DNA from: Parafrankia discariae
Lineage (GTDB): Bacteria > Actinomycetota > Actinomycetes > Frankiales > Frankiaceae
Direction of reading: 5' to 3'
DNA: 64,000 nt
NCBI RefSeq assembly: GCF_000373365.1
Contig: NZ_KB891230.1
Span: forward strand, 1-64,000
The notes beneath the pieces were generated by a model. That model was not told the origin of the DNA, did no database searches, and saw nothing but the letters and a program-made list of their open reading frames with translations. Positions 1 to 8,223 of the stretch are shown piece by piece (the first letter of the stretch is position 1; each line of letters opens with the position of its first letter). A program made the position numbers and the translations under genes.

Positions 1-211
1 TGTGGATCACGTCGCGGACCCGGTCCTCGGACGTGAACGTCACCTCCGCGATCTTGCCTGGGGTCATGGCCTGCGCGGAGAGCAGGATCATCTGCGCCCG
101 CCGCCACGTCACCACCGACCCCGACGAACGGCGCACGATCCGCAACAGCCGCTGCCCCTCGTCCGGATCGATCTCCCGGACCCCCACCCGTTCCGCCACA
201 CCACAGATCAT
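1..211 (-). mobile_element. IS630-family transposase, N-terminal part (cut by window edge)
   Basis: The minus strand reads from ATG at 211 off the left edge as a helix-turn-helix region. It contains RRAQMILLSAQ and later TSEDRVRDVIH, the usual start of IS630/Tc1-type transposases that bind the element ends. Only about 70 residues are visible, so integrity cannot be judged; the DDE catalytic part would lie outside the window. The element abuts a 5'-truncated hydrolase fragment on its right, which suggests that insertion or a later deletion broke that gene. No clear terminal inverted repeat was identified around 212-255. Confidence 0.7.
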
Positions 212-254
212 CAGCCGGACAGCCAGGCCTCTGCGGGACCCGACCCGGCGCGCC

Positions 255-496
255 CTCACAACGGGCAAACCTTCACGGATGCGGCACTAGCTCGGATCAC
301 CGCGCCGACCCTGGTGGTCAACGGCCGCCGCGACATCATGATCCCGACGATCAACTCCTACCTCCTGGCCCAGCACCTCCCGAACGCCCAGCTCATCGTC
401 TACCCCGACTCCGGCCACGGGTCGATCTTCCAGTACCCCGACCTGTTCGTCAGCCAGGCGGCCCGGTTCCTCGACGCCGACCAGCCCTTCAGCTGA
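255..496 (+). pseudogene. alpha/beta hydrolase, C-terminal fragment
   Basis: About 80 in-frame codons match the last third of an alpha/beta hydrolase. A strand with PTLVVNGRRDIMIP carries the acid residue (D), and PDSGHGSIFQYP carries the catalytic histidine, followed by the closing FVSQAARFLD helix. The nucleophile half is absent because the IS630 end lies directly upstream. An open frame continues leftwards, but its composition is not hydrolase-like. This is a 5'-truncated remnant and is unlikely to give a folded enzyme. Confidence 0.7.
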
Positions 497-558
497 GGTC
501 CCCACTCCCGCCGGGCCCAGGCGCGCACGCGAACCGTCCAAGAGGAAGGAAAAGCGGC

Positions 559-1416
559 ATGGACCCGCTGCTCGAATCTGTCCTTGAAGCACACGGCGGC
601 CGGCAACGCTGGGCAGAGATCTCCACCCTGACGGCACGGCTGGCGGTGGGCGGCCCGTTCTGGGGGATACGCGGTTTTCCCGACGCATTCCTCGACGAAA
701 CGCTGACCATCGCCATCGCCACCCGGAACGCCGCTCTCACGCCGTGGACGGCACCCGACCACACCCTGGTCGCGGACCTCACCCACGACCGGGTCACGCT
801 GCGCGGCGCGGACGGTTCCCTCGTCGAGAAACGGGACACCCCGCGCCCGTCCTATGCCGGGTACGACCTCTACTCTCCCTGGGACCGACTTCAGGTCGGC
901 TACTTCCTGGGCTACGCGATGTGGAACTACCTCACCACGCCGCATCTGCTGACCCACCCGGGCATGGTGTCCCGCGAGATCCAGCCGTGGGACGAGAACG
1001 GCCAGCACTGGCGCAGGCTGCAGGTCACCTTCCCCGCCACCGTTCCCACCCACACCGCCGAGCAGGTGTTCTACTTCGACGCCGACGGCCTGCTGCGCCG
1101 CCTCGACTACACGGTCGACGTCAACGCGAACGCCACCGTGGCGCACTACACCGACGGCCACAGGACCTTCGAGGGGCTCGTCTTCCCCACCCGCCGCCGG
1201 GTCTACCCCCGCAGGCCCGACCGCACCCGGATCGGTCCCTTCCCGGCCCGGACGGCTGCGCCATCGCCATCGACCTCCACGACATCGCCCTCGTCTGAGT
1301 CCGCATCGGACGGCCGGCTCCCGGCCGGAGCGATCGCCACGATCGGCCCGGCCGGGGAACACAAGGTGCCCGCCGAGGTCAGGCCTCGGGATGGGAAACG
1401 AACATGGACGACGTAG
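559..1416 (+). CDS. conserved hypothetical protein, probable frameshift near its end
   Basis: ATG at 559 follows a strong purine-rich ribosome site (aggaagg). The first ~215 residues look like a genuine single-domain protein (LESVLEAHGGRQRW start, then strand-rich sequence with FYFDADGLLRRLDY). I do not recognise a named family; it resembles secreted or lipoprotein-like carrier folds but has no signal peptide. After residue ~218 the reading frame turns Ser/Thr/Pro-rich. In the adjacent frame the DNA encodes GPDGCAIAIDLHDIALV and a stop at 1298, which fits the protein much better. I infer a one- or two-base indel between about 1213 and 1250, with the ancestral end at 1298. Confidence 0.6.
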   Translation: MDPLLESVLEAHGGRQRWAEISTLTARLAVGGPFWGIRGFPDAFLDETLTIAIATRNAALTPWTAPDHTLVADLTHDRVTLRGADGSLVEKRDTPRPSYAGYDLYSPWDRLQVGYFLGYAMWNYLTTPHLLTHPGMVSREIQPWDENGQHWRRLQVTFPATVPTHTAEQVFYFDADGLLRRLDYTVDVNANATVAHYTDGHRTFEGLVFPTRRRVYPRRPDRTRIGPFPARTAAPSPSTSTTSPSSESASDGRLPAGAIATIGPAGEHKVPAEVRPRDGKRTWTT

Positions 1417-1720
1417 GCCAGGAGTACTTCGGCGGTCCGGCCGGTGACAGCCACGGCACCGCCGCCGACCGGCCGCCGCTGGTTCTCCCGCACGGCCTGA
1501 GCTATGACCGGCACCAGCGGCTCCGCCACCTCGCGAACTGACGGCCAGCGGCCCCGGCAGGCGTGTCGCCCGCTTCGATCTGCCCGGGCACGGGCGCTCG
1601 CCGCGGTGGGAGTCCTACCACCTGGACGAGACAGCCAGGGCCTGCACACGGCCGTGACGGAGGCCGGCCTCGATACGCCTGTCGTCGTGGGCCACTCCCT
1701 CGGCGGCCTTTTCAGGTCGC
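1404..1720 (+). pseudogene. alpha/beta hydrolase, N-terminal half, multiply frameshifted
   Basis: Three frames carry consecutive pieces of one hydrolase. Frame one gives PPLVLPHGLSYDR (oxyanion-hole strand) and then a TGA at 1539. The next frame gives RVARFDLPGHGRSPRWESYH. The third gives TPVVVGHSLGGL, the nucleophile elbow with the catalytic Ser. The order and spacing are those of a normal alpha/beta hydrolase, so this is a decayed gene rather than chance. It stops abruptly where the convergent sensor kinase ends at 1712. It could be the other half of a hydrolase like the fragment at 255-496, but the two pieces are not collinear. Confidence 0.75.
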
Positions 1721-3355
1721 CGGGAGCGTGAACCACATTCGGGTGCCGTCGGAGTACTGGTCGTCGATCCCTATCCGTCCACCGTGGTACTCGACGATCT
1801 TCTTGCACATGGCGAGGCCGATACCGGTGCCGGGATACTCGTCCCGGGCGTGCAGGCGCTGGAAAATGACAAAAACGCGGTCAGCGTACTGTGGTTCGAT
1901 TCCTATTCCGTTGTCGGTCACGGTGATCCGCCAGAGATCACCGTCACGATCAGCACCGACGTGCACGGTCGGAGCCCGGTCGGGGTGGCGGAACTTGATG
2001 GCGTTGCCGAGCAGGTTCGTCAGCAGCATTTCCAGCTGTGCGGCATTTCCGGTCACCGCGGGCAACGGGTCGCGGGTCAACCGTGCCCCGGCCTCACGGG
2101 CGGCGAGGTCGAGGCTGTCCGCCGCGCCGCCGTAGACCCGGTCGAGCTCCACGGCCCGCATGGGCTCGTCCCCGCGGCCGACCCGGGAGAAGGCGAGCAG
2201 GTCCTGGATCAGTTTCTGCATCCGGGTCGCGCCGTCGATCACGAAGCCGATGTACTGGTCGGCGCGGTCGTCGAGCTGACCGGTGTAGCGACGCTGGAGA
2301 AGCTGACAGAAGCTGACGACCTTGCGTAGTGGTTCCTGCAGGTCATGGGAGGCGACGTAGGCGAACTGCTCCAGGTCGGTGTTGGACCTGCGCAGGTCCT
2401 CGGCCTGGGCGTCGATGCGGCGGCGCGCCTGTTCGGAGGCGTCCAGGGCGTCGACGAGCCGGCTGCGCATCAGCTCCACCGTCGCCGCCAGCGCCTGGAT
2501 GTCCGCCGGGCCACTGCTGCGGATCGCATGGTCGAAATCCCCCGCCGCGACCCGCTCGGCGTCGTCGGCGAGCCGCCCGAGCGGGCTCGACACCGCCCGC
2601 CGCAGTCCGACGAACATCAGGAGCGCGACCGCGAGGATCACGGCCGCGATCGCGCCGAAGGTCCAGTTCCGCTGGGTCCGCACGCGGATCAGATCAGAAC
2701 GTGCCTGCAGACGGGAGGTGGTCAGGTGGTCCTGCAACGCGCCGCTCGCCGCGCGCAACGCGTCGAACGCCGACTTGCCGACGCCGGCCCGCTCCGTCGC
2801 GAACGCCACCGGCGCCCCCGGCGGCGTGGCGACGACCGTGTCGGCATACGTACGGCGCCACGTACCGGCGCGTTCCAGGAGCGTGTCGAGGGTGGGCGTC
2901 GGGTCACCGTCGGCCGCCAGCAGCCGGCGCAGTTCGCGCACCGCGTCGTCCTGCGCACGGATCCCGAGACGGTACGGCTCGAGAAACTCGGTGCGCCCGG
3001 TCATCCCGTAACCACGGACTCCGGTCTCCTGACTCACCAACGCCGCGTCCAGCCGCACCCCCGCGATCAACGCCGGCGTGCTGCGGTCGACCAGCCGGCT
3101 GTTCACCGAGGTCGCGTGCGTCAGCAACCACGTCCCCAGCACCCCGAGCGCGATCAGAACGACCAGCGTGGCGCCCACCCCGGCCGACAACCACCGGCCG
3201 GTCGTCCATTTGGATGTCTTCGTCAGACCGGCACGGTTCGTCGGTGCCCGAGTTTCCGTCCTGCCCGCCTCACCGGATACGGCCTGCCCCGACACCGCTA
3301 CCTCCACCGCGTCATCCTCGCCTCGGACCGCACCGCCGACGCTACGGGACAACAC
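1712..3355 (-). CDS. CHASE3-HAMP sensor histidine kinase
   Basis: A membrane histidine kinase of about 547 residues from GTG 3355. The start is uncertain: GTG 3307 is also possible and the open frame reaches 3517. Visible parts in order are a transmembrane helix (TLVVLIALGVLGTWLL), an extracytoplasmic four-helix CHASE3-like sensor with GVRGYGMTGRTEFLEPY, a second membrane helix (FGAIAAVILAVALLMFVGL), a HAMP linker, a coiled coil, an H-box with FAYVASHDLQEPLRKV carrying the phospho-accepting His, and an ATPase domain with N-box (LLGNAIKF), DNGIGI and GTGIGLAMCKKIVEYHGG. The H-box and ATPase are of the phytochrome/Cph1 type that pairs with Rcp1-like regulators, and such a regulator lies immediately upstream. 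The signal sensed is unknown. Confidence 0.9.
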   Translation of the reverse strand: MLSRSVGGAVRGEDDAVEVAVSGQAVSGEAGRTETRAPTNRAGLTKTSKWTTGRWLSAGVGATLVVLIALGVLGTWLLTHATSVNSRLVDRSTPALIAGVRLDAALVSQETGVRGYGMTGRTEFLEPYRLGIRAQDDAVRELRRLLAADGDPTPTLDTLLERAGTWRRTYADTVVATPPGAPVAFATERAGVGKSAFDALRAASGALQDHLTTSRLQARSDLIRVRTQRNWTFGAIAAVILAVALLMFVGLRRAVSSPLGRLADDAERVAAGDFDHAIRSSGPADIQALAATVELMRSRLVDALDASEQARRRIDAQAEDLRRSNTDLEQFAYVASHDLQEPLRKVVSFCQLLQRRYTGQLDDRADQYIGFVIDGATRMQKLIQDLLAFSRVGRGDEPMRAVELDRVYGGAADSLDLAAREAGARLTRDPLPAVTGNAAQLEMLLTNLLGNAIKFRHPDRAPTVHVGADRDGDLWRITVTDNGIGIEPQYADRVFVIFQRLHARDEYPGTGIGLAMCKKIVEYHGGRIGIDDQYSDGTRMWFTLPAT

Positions 3356-3383
3356 AGGCGTTACGGACGGCGGGCCGGCACGG

Positions 3384-3818
3384 TCAATGCCCGGCGAGCC
3401 GGACCAGATCAAGGTAGAAGTCGTCGATGGACTGGACCGCGCGCAGGAAGGCGTCGAGATCCTGGGGTTTGCAGACGTAGGCGTTGGCGTGCAGGTCGTA
3501 ACTGCTCGCCACGTCACTCGGCGCGTCCGAGGTCGTGAGCACCACCACGGGGATGCCCCGCAGCGCCGGATCGGCCTTGATCGCGGCGAGGGCCTCCCGG
3601 CCGTCCATCCGCGGCATGTTCAGATCCAGGATGATCAGATCGGGCCGCCGGTGGGCCGGATCACGGAGGTATTTCAGCGCCTCAACACCGTCACCGACGG
3701 TATGCAGGGTCTGCCCGAGCCCCCGGGCGAGGAACGCCTCGGCCACGAGCATCGCGTCACCGGGATCGTCCTCGGCGAGGAGGACATCGTAGGGACGACT
3801 CGGCGCGGCGGCAGCCAT
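3384..3818 (-). CDS. Rcp1-like single-domain response regulator
   Basis: A receiver-only protein of about 144 residues from ATG 3818 (MAAAAPSRPYDVLL). The acidic pocket is AEDDPGD, the phospho-acceptor Asp lies in LIILDLNMPRMDG, the Thr switch in VVVLTTSD, and the Lys in YVCKPQD. There is no output domain, as in Rcp1 and related regulators of phytochrome-type kinases, which act by protein-protein contact or phosphotransfer. It lies about 30 bp upstream of the CHASE3 kinase on the same strand, so the two should be co-transcribed partners. An upstream ATG at 3941 is in frame, but its extension is low-complexity and Arg-rich and is unlikely to be used. Confidence 0.9.
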   Translation of the reverse strand: MAAAAPSRPYDVLLAEDDPGDAMLVAEAFLARGLGQTLHTVGDGVEALKYLRDPAHRRPDLIILDLNMPRMDGREALAAIKADPALRGIPVVVLTTSDAPSDVASSYDLHANAYVCKPQDLDAFLRAVQSIDDFYLDLVRLAGH

Positions 3819-4143
3819 CAGGCAGGTATCTCCACAACATCCCGTGCGCACATCCAGTCCCCCGCGCGCGGGGACCATCGTCGCACAGCGACACCGTCCG
3901 AAACGAGACTGTCGCCCGATCAAGACATGTCCGTGGAACATGTGACCTCACCAGCACAACAGGGCCGTGGCACAGCAGCGCCGCGCGACGAGACGTGCAC
4001 CCGTGGGGACCGGCGTAGGCGCGCCGGAGGGTTCTCGCCTGAATTTCGCCGCGCCCTCCGGTCGTTCCGTCACCAGACCTGATCGCTTATCAGCCGTCAT
4101 AAGGGGCACAAGGGGCTTTGTCGGCAGACGAAAAGGGGGGACC

Positions 4144-5238
4144 GTGGGCCTCGTCACCCGAGACGCGCGCAGGGCCGCCGTCCTGTCCGACGTGCGGCTC
4201 TCCGCTGCCCGCGGGGCACGGTGTCCAGGGCGGGCGCGACGCCCGGCGGTCGGACCATCCCGGGTCGCTCCGTCCAGCCCGCGGGTGACCACGGTGATCG
4301 CCTCCGACGGGGTGCCCCTACATGTCACCGAGAACGGGCCGCCCGACGCGGCGCTGACCCTCGTGTTCGTGCACGGCTTCTGCATGACCGCGGACGCCTG
4401 GTCCGCCCCGCGCCAGAACCTCGCCGACCTGGGGCGCACGGTCTGCTATGACCAGCGCGCGCACGGCCGGTCGGGCCCGTCGGACGCCGGGCACTGCACC
4501 CTCGCGCAGCTCGCCGACGACCTGCTCCGGGTCCTCGACGACCGGGTGCCGACCGGCCCGATCGCCCTGGTCGGTCATTCGATGGGCGGGATGACCATCC
4601 TCGGGCTGGCCGAAACGCACCCGGAGCTGTTCGGTGACCGGATCGTCGCCGTGGCCCTGCTGTCCACGAGCGCGGGTGGGCTGGCCCGGTCACTGCTCGG
4701 GCTGCCGGCCCTGGTCGCCACCGCGGCGCGCCGGGCGCTGCCCGGTGTGGCCGCCGCGATGCGGCACTCCCCGTCCGTGCTGGAACGGTCCCGCTGGCGT
4801 GGCAGCCGCCTGTCGAGGGCGCTCACCCGACGACTCGGTTTCGGCACGACGCGCGTCCCGGACGACGTGGTCGACCGCCTCGAGAAGATGATCGCGGACA
4901 CGCCGATGCCCGTGGTCGGCGCGTTCCTGCGCACGCTGCTCGACCACGACCGGCTGGCGGCGGCGGGTGTGCTGCGAGACGTCCCCACGCTGCTTCTCGT
5001 CGGCGACGCCGACCTCATGACCCCCCTGGAGCACAGCCAGGCGCTGGCCGAGGCCGTGCCGGCCGCGGAGCTGTCCGTCGAGGCGGGAGCCGGCCACGCG
5101 GTGATCCTGGAACGCCCCAACGCGGTCAGCGCCCGCATCCGCGAGCTGATCGACCGGGCGTCACCAGGCCGGCGACCTGGTCCGCGGCCGGCTACGCGGC
5201 CATGGGCCACCGCCGCCGCCGGAGACCGACCGCGCTGA
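4144..5238 (+). CDS. alpha/beta hydrolase
   Basis: A probably cytoplasmic serine hydrolase of about 364 residues. GTG 4144 follows the purine tract aaaagggggg. Other in-frame starts reach back to 3967 but add Arg-rich sequence without conserved features. The fold is complete: LVFVHGFCMTADAW (oxyanion region), VCYDQRAHGRSG, the nucleophile elbow VGHSMGG with Ser146, a helical cap of about 110 residues, LLVGDADLMTP with the acid at Asp288 (or Asp290), and AGAGHAVILERP with His318. Substrate cannot be deduced; the family covers esterases, lipases and haloperoxidase-like enzymes. The C-terminal ~25 residues (RRPGPRPATRPW) look disordered. It sits upstream of the DUF72 gene on the same strand with a short gap. 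Confidence 0.88.
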   Translation: MGLVTRDARRAAVLSDVRLSAARGARCPGRARRPAVGPSRVAPSSPRVTTVIASDGVPLHVTENGPPDAALTLVFVHGFCMTADAWSAPRQNLADLGRTVCYDQRAHGRSGPSDAGHCTLAQLADDLLRVLDDRVPTGPIALVGHSMGGMTILGLAETHPELFGDRIVAVALLSTSAGGLARSLLGLPALVATAARRALPGVAAAMRHSPSVLERSRWRGSRLSRALTRRLGFGTTRVPDDVVDRLEKMIADTPMPVVGAFLRTLLDHDRLAAAGVLRDVPTLLLVGDADLMTPLEHSQALAEAVPAAELSVEAGAGHAVILERPNAVSARIRELIDRASPGRRPGPRPATRPWATAAAGDRPR

Positions 5239-5264
5239 GAGCCGAGGAGAAGAAAGGAAGCGGT

Positions 5265-5999
5265 ATGGGTGCGCGGGCGCACATCGGTACGTCTGGCTGG
5301 AGTTACGACCACTGGACCGGCGTGCTGTACCCGCCCGGCACACCGGCGCGTCGACGCCTGGAGATCTACACCCGGGCCTTCGAGACCGTGGAGCTCAACG
5401 CCAGCTTCTACCGCTGGCCGTCGAACGCCGCCTTCCAGCGGCTGCGCTCACGGCTCCCCGAAGGATTCCGGCTCTCCGTGAAGGCGGCACGCGGGCTCAC
5501 CCACGGGAAACGCCTGCGGGAACCGGAGATCTGGGTCGACCGGATCGCCGCCGGCTGGCACGAGCTGGCTGACCGGCGGGCCGTACTCCTGGTGCAGCTG
5601 GCCCCCGGCCAGGCCCGTGACGACGCGCGGCTGGAGTACTTCCTCGGCCGGCTCCCCCGGTGGATGCGGGTGGCCGTGGAGTTCCGGCACCCCAGCTGGC
5701 ATGACGAGCCGGTGTTCGAGATCCTGGGTCGGCGTCAGGCGGCGTACTGCGTGATGAGCGGGGCCGACCTGCCCTGCGTTCTGCGGGCGACGGCCCCGTT
5801 CGTCTACGTCCGGCTGCACGGCCCCGACCGGCGGAATCTGTACGGCGGCTCCTACAGCGAGCACGACCTCCGCTGGTGGGCGGACCGGGTGGGTGAATGG
5901 CTGGAAGCCGGCCACGAGACCTACGTCTACTTCAACAACGACGGCGGTGGGCACGCCGTCGACAACGCCCGTCGGCTGCGGGAGATCCTCGGTCGCTGA
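5265..5999 (+). CDS. DUF72 family protein
   Basis: 244 residues from ATG 5265, preceded by the strong ribosome site gaggagaagaaaggaag. The DUF72 signature is clear: HIGTSGWSYDHW at the start, FETVELNASFYRWP, then VKAARGLTHGKRL, VAVEFRHPSWHD, FVYVRLHGPDRRNLYGGSY and a closing VYFNNDGGGHAVDNARRL. The family has a TIM-barrel fold and no established reaction; members occur across bacteria. The length is normal. The gene overlaps the 3' end of an open frame from the hydrolase region but has its own ribosome site. Confidence 0.93.
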   Translation: MGARAHIGTSGWSYDHWTGVLYPPGTPARRRLEIYTRAFETVELNASFYRWPSNAAFQRLRSRLPEGFRLSVKAARGLTHGKRLREPEIWVDRIAAGWHELADRRAVLLVQLAPGQARDDARLEYFLGRLPRWMRVAVEFRHPSWHDEPVFEILGRRQAAYCVMSGADLPCVLRATAPFVYVRLHGPDRRNLYGGSYSEHDLRWWADRVGEWLEAGHETYVYFNNDGGGHAVDNARRLREILGR

Positions 6000-6050
6000 C
6001 TCCTGCCCGGCGGGCCGGTTTCAGGACTGTTTCCGCCCATGAGGCCCACT

Positions 6051-6086
6051 CCCGGGTGTCAGGCCGGCTCCCGGGTGTCAGGCCGA
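6051..6086. repeat. 18-bp tandem direct repeat
   Basis: The unit ctcccgggtgtcaggccg occurs twice in a row at the end of the convergent YihY/BrkB gene. One copy contains its stop codon. The duplication may have moved the C-terminus by a few residues. Confidence 0.8.
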
Positions 6087-7114
6087 TCTTCCGTGCCGGT
6101 TGGGGAGTGTGGCCAGGTGCGGGTGTCGCGGGGCTCCGCGTAGGGCTCCTCGTCCGCCGGCAGGCCACCGGCGACGGCACGTTCCCGGGCGATCTCGGCG
6201 TCGAACTCCAGACCGAGCAGGATCGCCAGATTGGACAGCCACAGCCAGACCAGGAAGATGATGACTCCGGCGAGAGTCCCGTAGGTCTTGTTGTACGACC
6301 CGGAATTCGCCACGTACAACGCGAAACCAGCGGACGCCGCGAGCCAGATGACGACGGCGAGGACGCTGCCTGGAGTCAGCCAGCGAAAGCCACGCACCCG
6401 CACGTTGGGCGCCGACCAGTACAGCAGAGCGATCATGATGATCACCAGCAGGACCAGCACCGGCCACTTCGCGTATGACCAGGCGGTCAACGCCGCCCCG
6501 CCGAGGCCGAGCGCCTTGCCCGCCTGATCCGCGAGACCGCCGGAGAAGACGACGATGACCGCGCTCGCCGCGAGCAGCACCATGAGCATCACCGTCACCG
6601 CCAGTCGCAGCGGCAGGACCTTCCACACCGGACGTCCCTCGGGAATGTCGTAAACGACATTGGCGGCACGGATGAACGCGGCGATGTAACCGGACGCGGA
6701 CCACAGCGCCCCGGCCAGACCGACAACGGCCAGGACGCCGCCGGCACCGGCGGTGTCACGGATTCCGTTCACCGCGTTGCGCAGAATGTCCCGGGCGGAA
6801 CCGGGGGTGAGCTGCTCCATGTTGCTCAGGATGCTGTCGGTCGCGGACCTCCCGACCACGCCGAGCAGCGACACCAGAACCAGCAGCGCGGGGAAGATCG
6901 CCAGAACGCCGTAGTAGGTCAGTGCGGCCGCGCGGTCCGGCAGCTCGTCGACCTGGAACTCCTTGGCCGTGCGCCGCAGCGCCATGAACCAGGAGCGGGG
7001 CCGCAGCTCGGTGAGCCGGTCCGGCTCCGCCGCCCGGACCGCCTCGTCCGGGCCGGTGCCCAGCATCGGCTCCGCGCCACGCCGACGCCGACGCCGTTTC
7101 CAGCTCGCAACCAT
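6059..7114 (-). CDS. YihY/virulence factor BrkB family membrane protein
   Basis: 351 residues from ATG 7114 (MVASWKRRRRRRG). An in-frame ATG at 7252 would add an Arg-rich tail and is less likely. After a basic N-terminus comes the family core: FMALRRTAKEFQVDELPDRA, LTYYGVLAIFPALLVLVSLL, and five further membrane segments. Conserved SASGYIAAFIRAANVVYD and RGFRWLTPGSVLAV follow, and then the last helices (GVIIFLVWLWLSNLAILLG, where a conserved Glu follows in LEFDAEIA). Members were once annotated as ribonuclease BN but are inner-membrane proteins of unclear, possibly transport, function. The tail is hydrophilic. It is convergent with the DUF72 gene. Confidence 0.9.
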   Translation of the reverse strand: MVASWKRRRRRRGAEPMLGTGPDEAVRAAEPDRLTELRPRSWFMALRRTAKEFQVDELPDRAAALTYYGVLAIFPALLVLVSLLGVVGRSATDSILSNMEQLTPGSARDILRNAVNGIRDTAGAGGVLAVVGLAGALWSASGYIAAFIRAANVVYDIPEGRPVWKVLPLRLAVTVMLMVLLAASAVIVVFSGGLADQAGKALGLGGAALTAWSYAKWPVLVLLVIIMIALLYWSAPNVRVRGFRWLTPGSVLAVVIWLAASAGFALYVANSGSYNKTYGTLAGVIIFLVWLWLSNLAILLGLEFDAEIARERAVAGGLPADEEPYAEPRDTRTWPHSPTGTEDRPDTREPA

Positions 7115-7347
7115 AATCTGGTTTTTGCCAGCTCGGAGCCTACAAATCCTCTTCCGTGCCGGCTTCTGCCGTCTCGCGCTCAGACGTCGGCTCACCGCGG
7201 TGTCTCTCCGCGGTGTCTCTCCGCGGCCGTTCAGGGCACGGGATCGCGGCACGGACGGCAGCGGCGGGCAGGTCCGACCTTCGGAGATCCGCGAGAGGCA
7301 CCGTCGATCAGGCGCGCGTTTTGCCCTCGACGCCTGTCTCGGGCAGC

Positions 7348-7665
7348 GCCGACAACCGGTACGCCCGCCACCTGCGGTTCCGCGGCGACATGCGCGGGTC
7401 GTTGTCGGGCACGCCGGCGGCCATGGGCCCGGGCGTGCCGGACGCGATCGGACCGGCCTGGGACGAGGCGCTGACCGCCGACCGACCGGCCGTCCTCGAC
7501 ATCCGCCGTGACCCCGACGTTCTCCCGATCCCCCCGCATGCCACGTTCGACCAGCCGGTCAGCACCGCCAAGGCCGTCCTGCACGGTGACGAGAACGTCC
7601 GGGGCTTCGTCCGCCAGGGCGCGAAGGACAAGTTCACCCAGCTTCGCCCCGGCGCGAAAAACTGA
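7348..7665 (+). pseudogene. C-terminal remnant of a thiamine-pyrophosphate-dependent oxidase/decarboxylase
   Basis: About 100 codons match the extreme C-terminus of pyruvate-oxidase-like TPP enzymes: IGPAWDEALTADRPAVLDI, then DPDVLPIPPHAT, STAKAVLHGDENV and FVRQGAKDKFTQL. The rest of such an enzyme (about 450 residues, with the GDG-x-NN TPP motif) is not present upstream, where a YihY gene on the other strand begins. It is a deletion remnant. The identification rests on my recall of the family tail and not on a search. Confidence 0.65.
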
Positions 7666-7710
7666 CGTGGATCGCCGTCAGGTACCCGAAGAGGGAGGTA
7701 CTGTGCGGCG

Positions 7711-8223
7711 ATGACGGAGGACGGGGCACCTGACGGGGCCGCCGCCGAGCGAGCCCGCGACGAGACCCCGGCCGAACGGACCGACCGTAACTGGGGCGAG
7801 CTGCTTCAGGAGTTGCGCGTAGCGCAGACCGGTGTGCAGCTGCTGACCGCGTTCCTCCTTTCACTGCCGTTCCAGCAGCGGTTCACGACGCTGAACCACG
7901 AGCAGCGTTCGCTGTACCTGGTCATCGTCCTGCTGTCGGCTGGTGCCACCGGACTGCTCGTGATGCCGGTCAGCATTCACCGAGCCGTGTTCGGCCGCCG
8001 GGAGAAGGGGACTCTGGTCCGCGTCGCGAGCCGGGTCGCCCAGGTGGGTCTCGCCCTGCTCGCGCTGGCCCTCGCCGGCGTCGTGGCACTGATCTTCGAC
8101 GTCGTCGAAGGACGTACGGCCGCGATCGCCGCCGGTACCGCGGCTCTCGCGCTGCTGGTGATCCTGTGGGCCGTCGTCCCGGCGGCCCTCCGGCTGCGCG
8201 GCCGCCGGGACGACGGCCGTTAG
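7711..8223 (+). CDS. DUF6328 family small membrane protein
   Basis: 170 residues from ATG 7711, with a gagggagg ribosome site. A hydrophilic N-terminus of about 30 residues leads into WGELLQELRVAQTGVQLLTA and FLLSLPFQQRF, the DUF6328 signature. Membrane helices follow (LYLVIVLLSAGATGLLVMPV, VGLALLALALAGVVALIF and a third after residue 140), with a basic tail. Its role is unknown; the family is common in actinobacteria beside stress and transport genes. The stop overlaps the end of the convergent LLM oxidoreductase by 4 bp. Confidence 0.85.
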   Translation: MTEDGAPDGAAAERARDETPAERTDRNWGELLQELRVAQTGVQLLTAFLLSLPFQQRFTTLNHEQRSLYLVIVLLSAGATGLLVMPVSIHRAVFGRREKGTLVRVASRVAQVGLALLALALAGVVALIFDVVEGRTAAIAAGTAALALLVILWAVVPAALRLRGRRDDGR

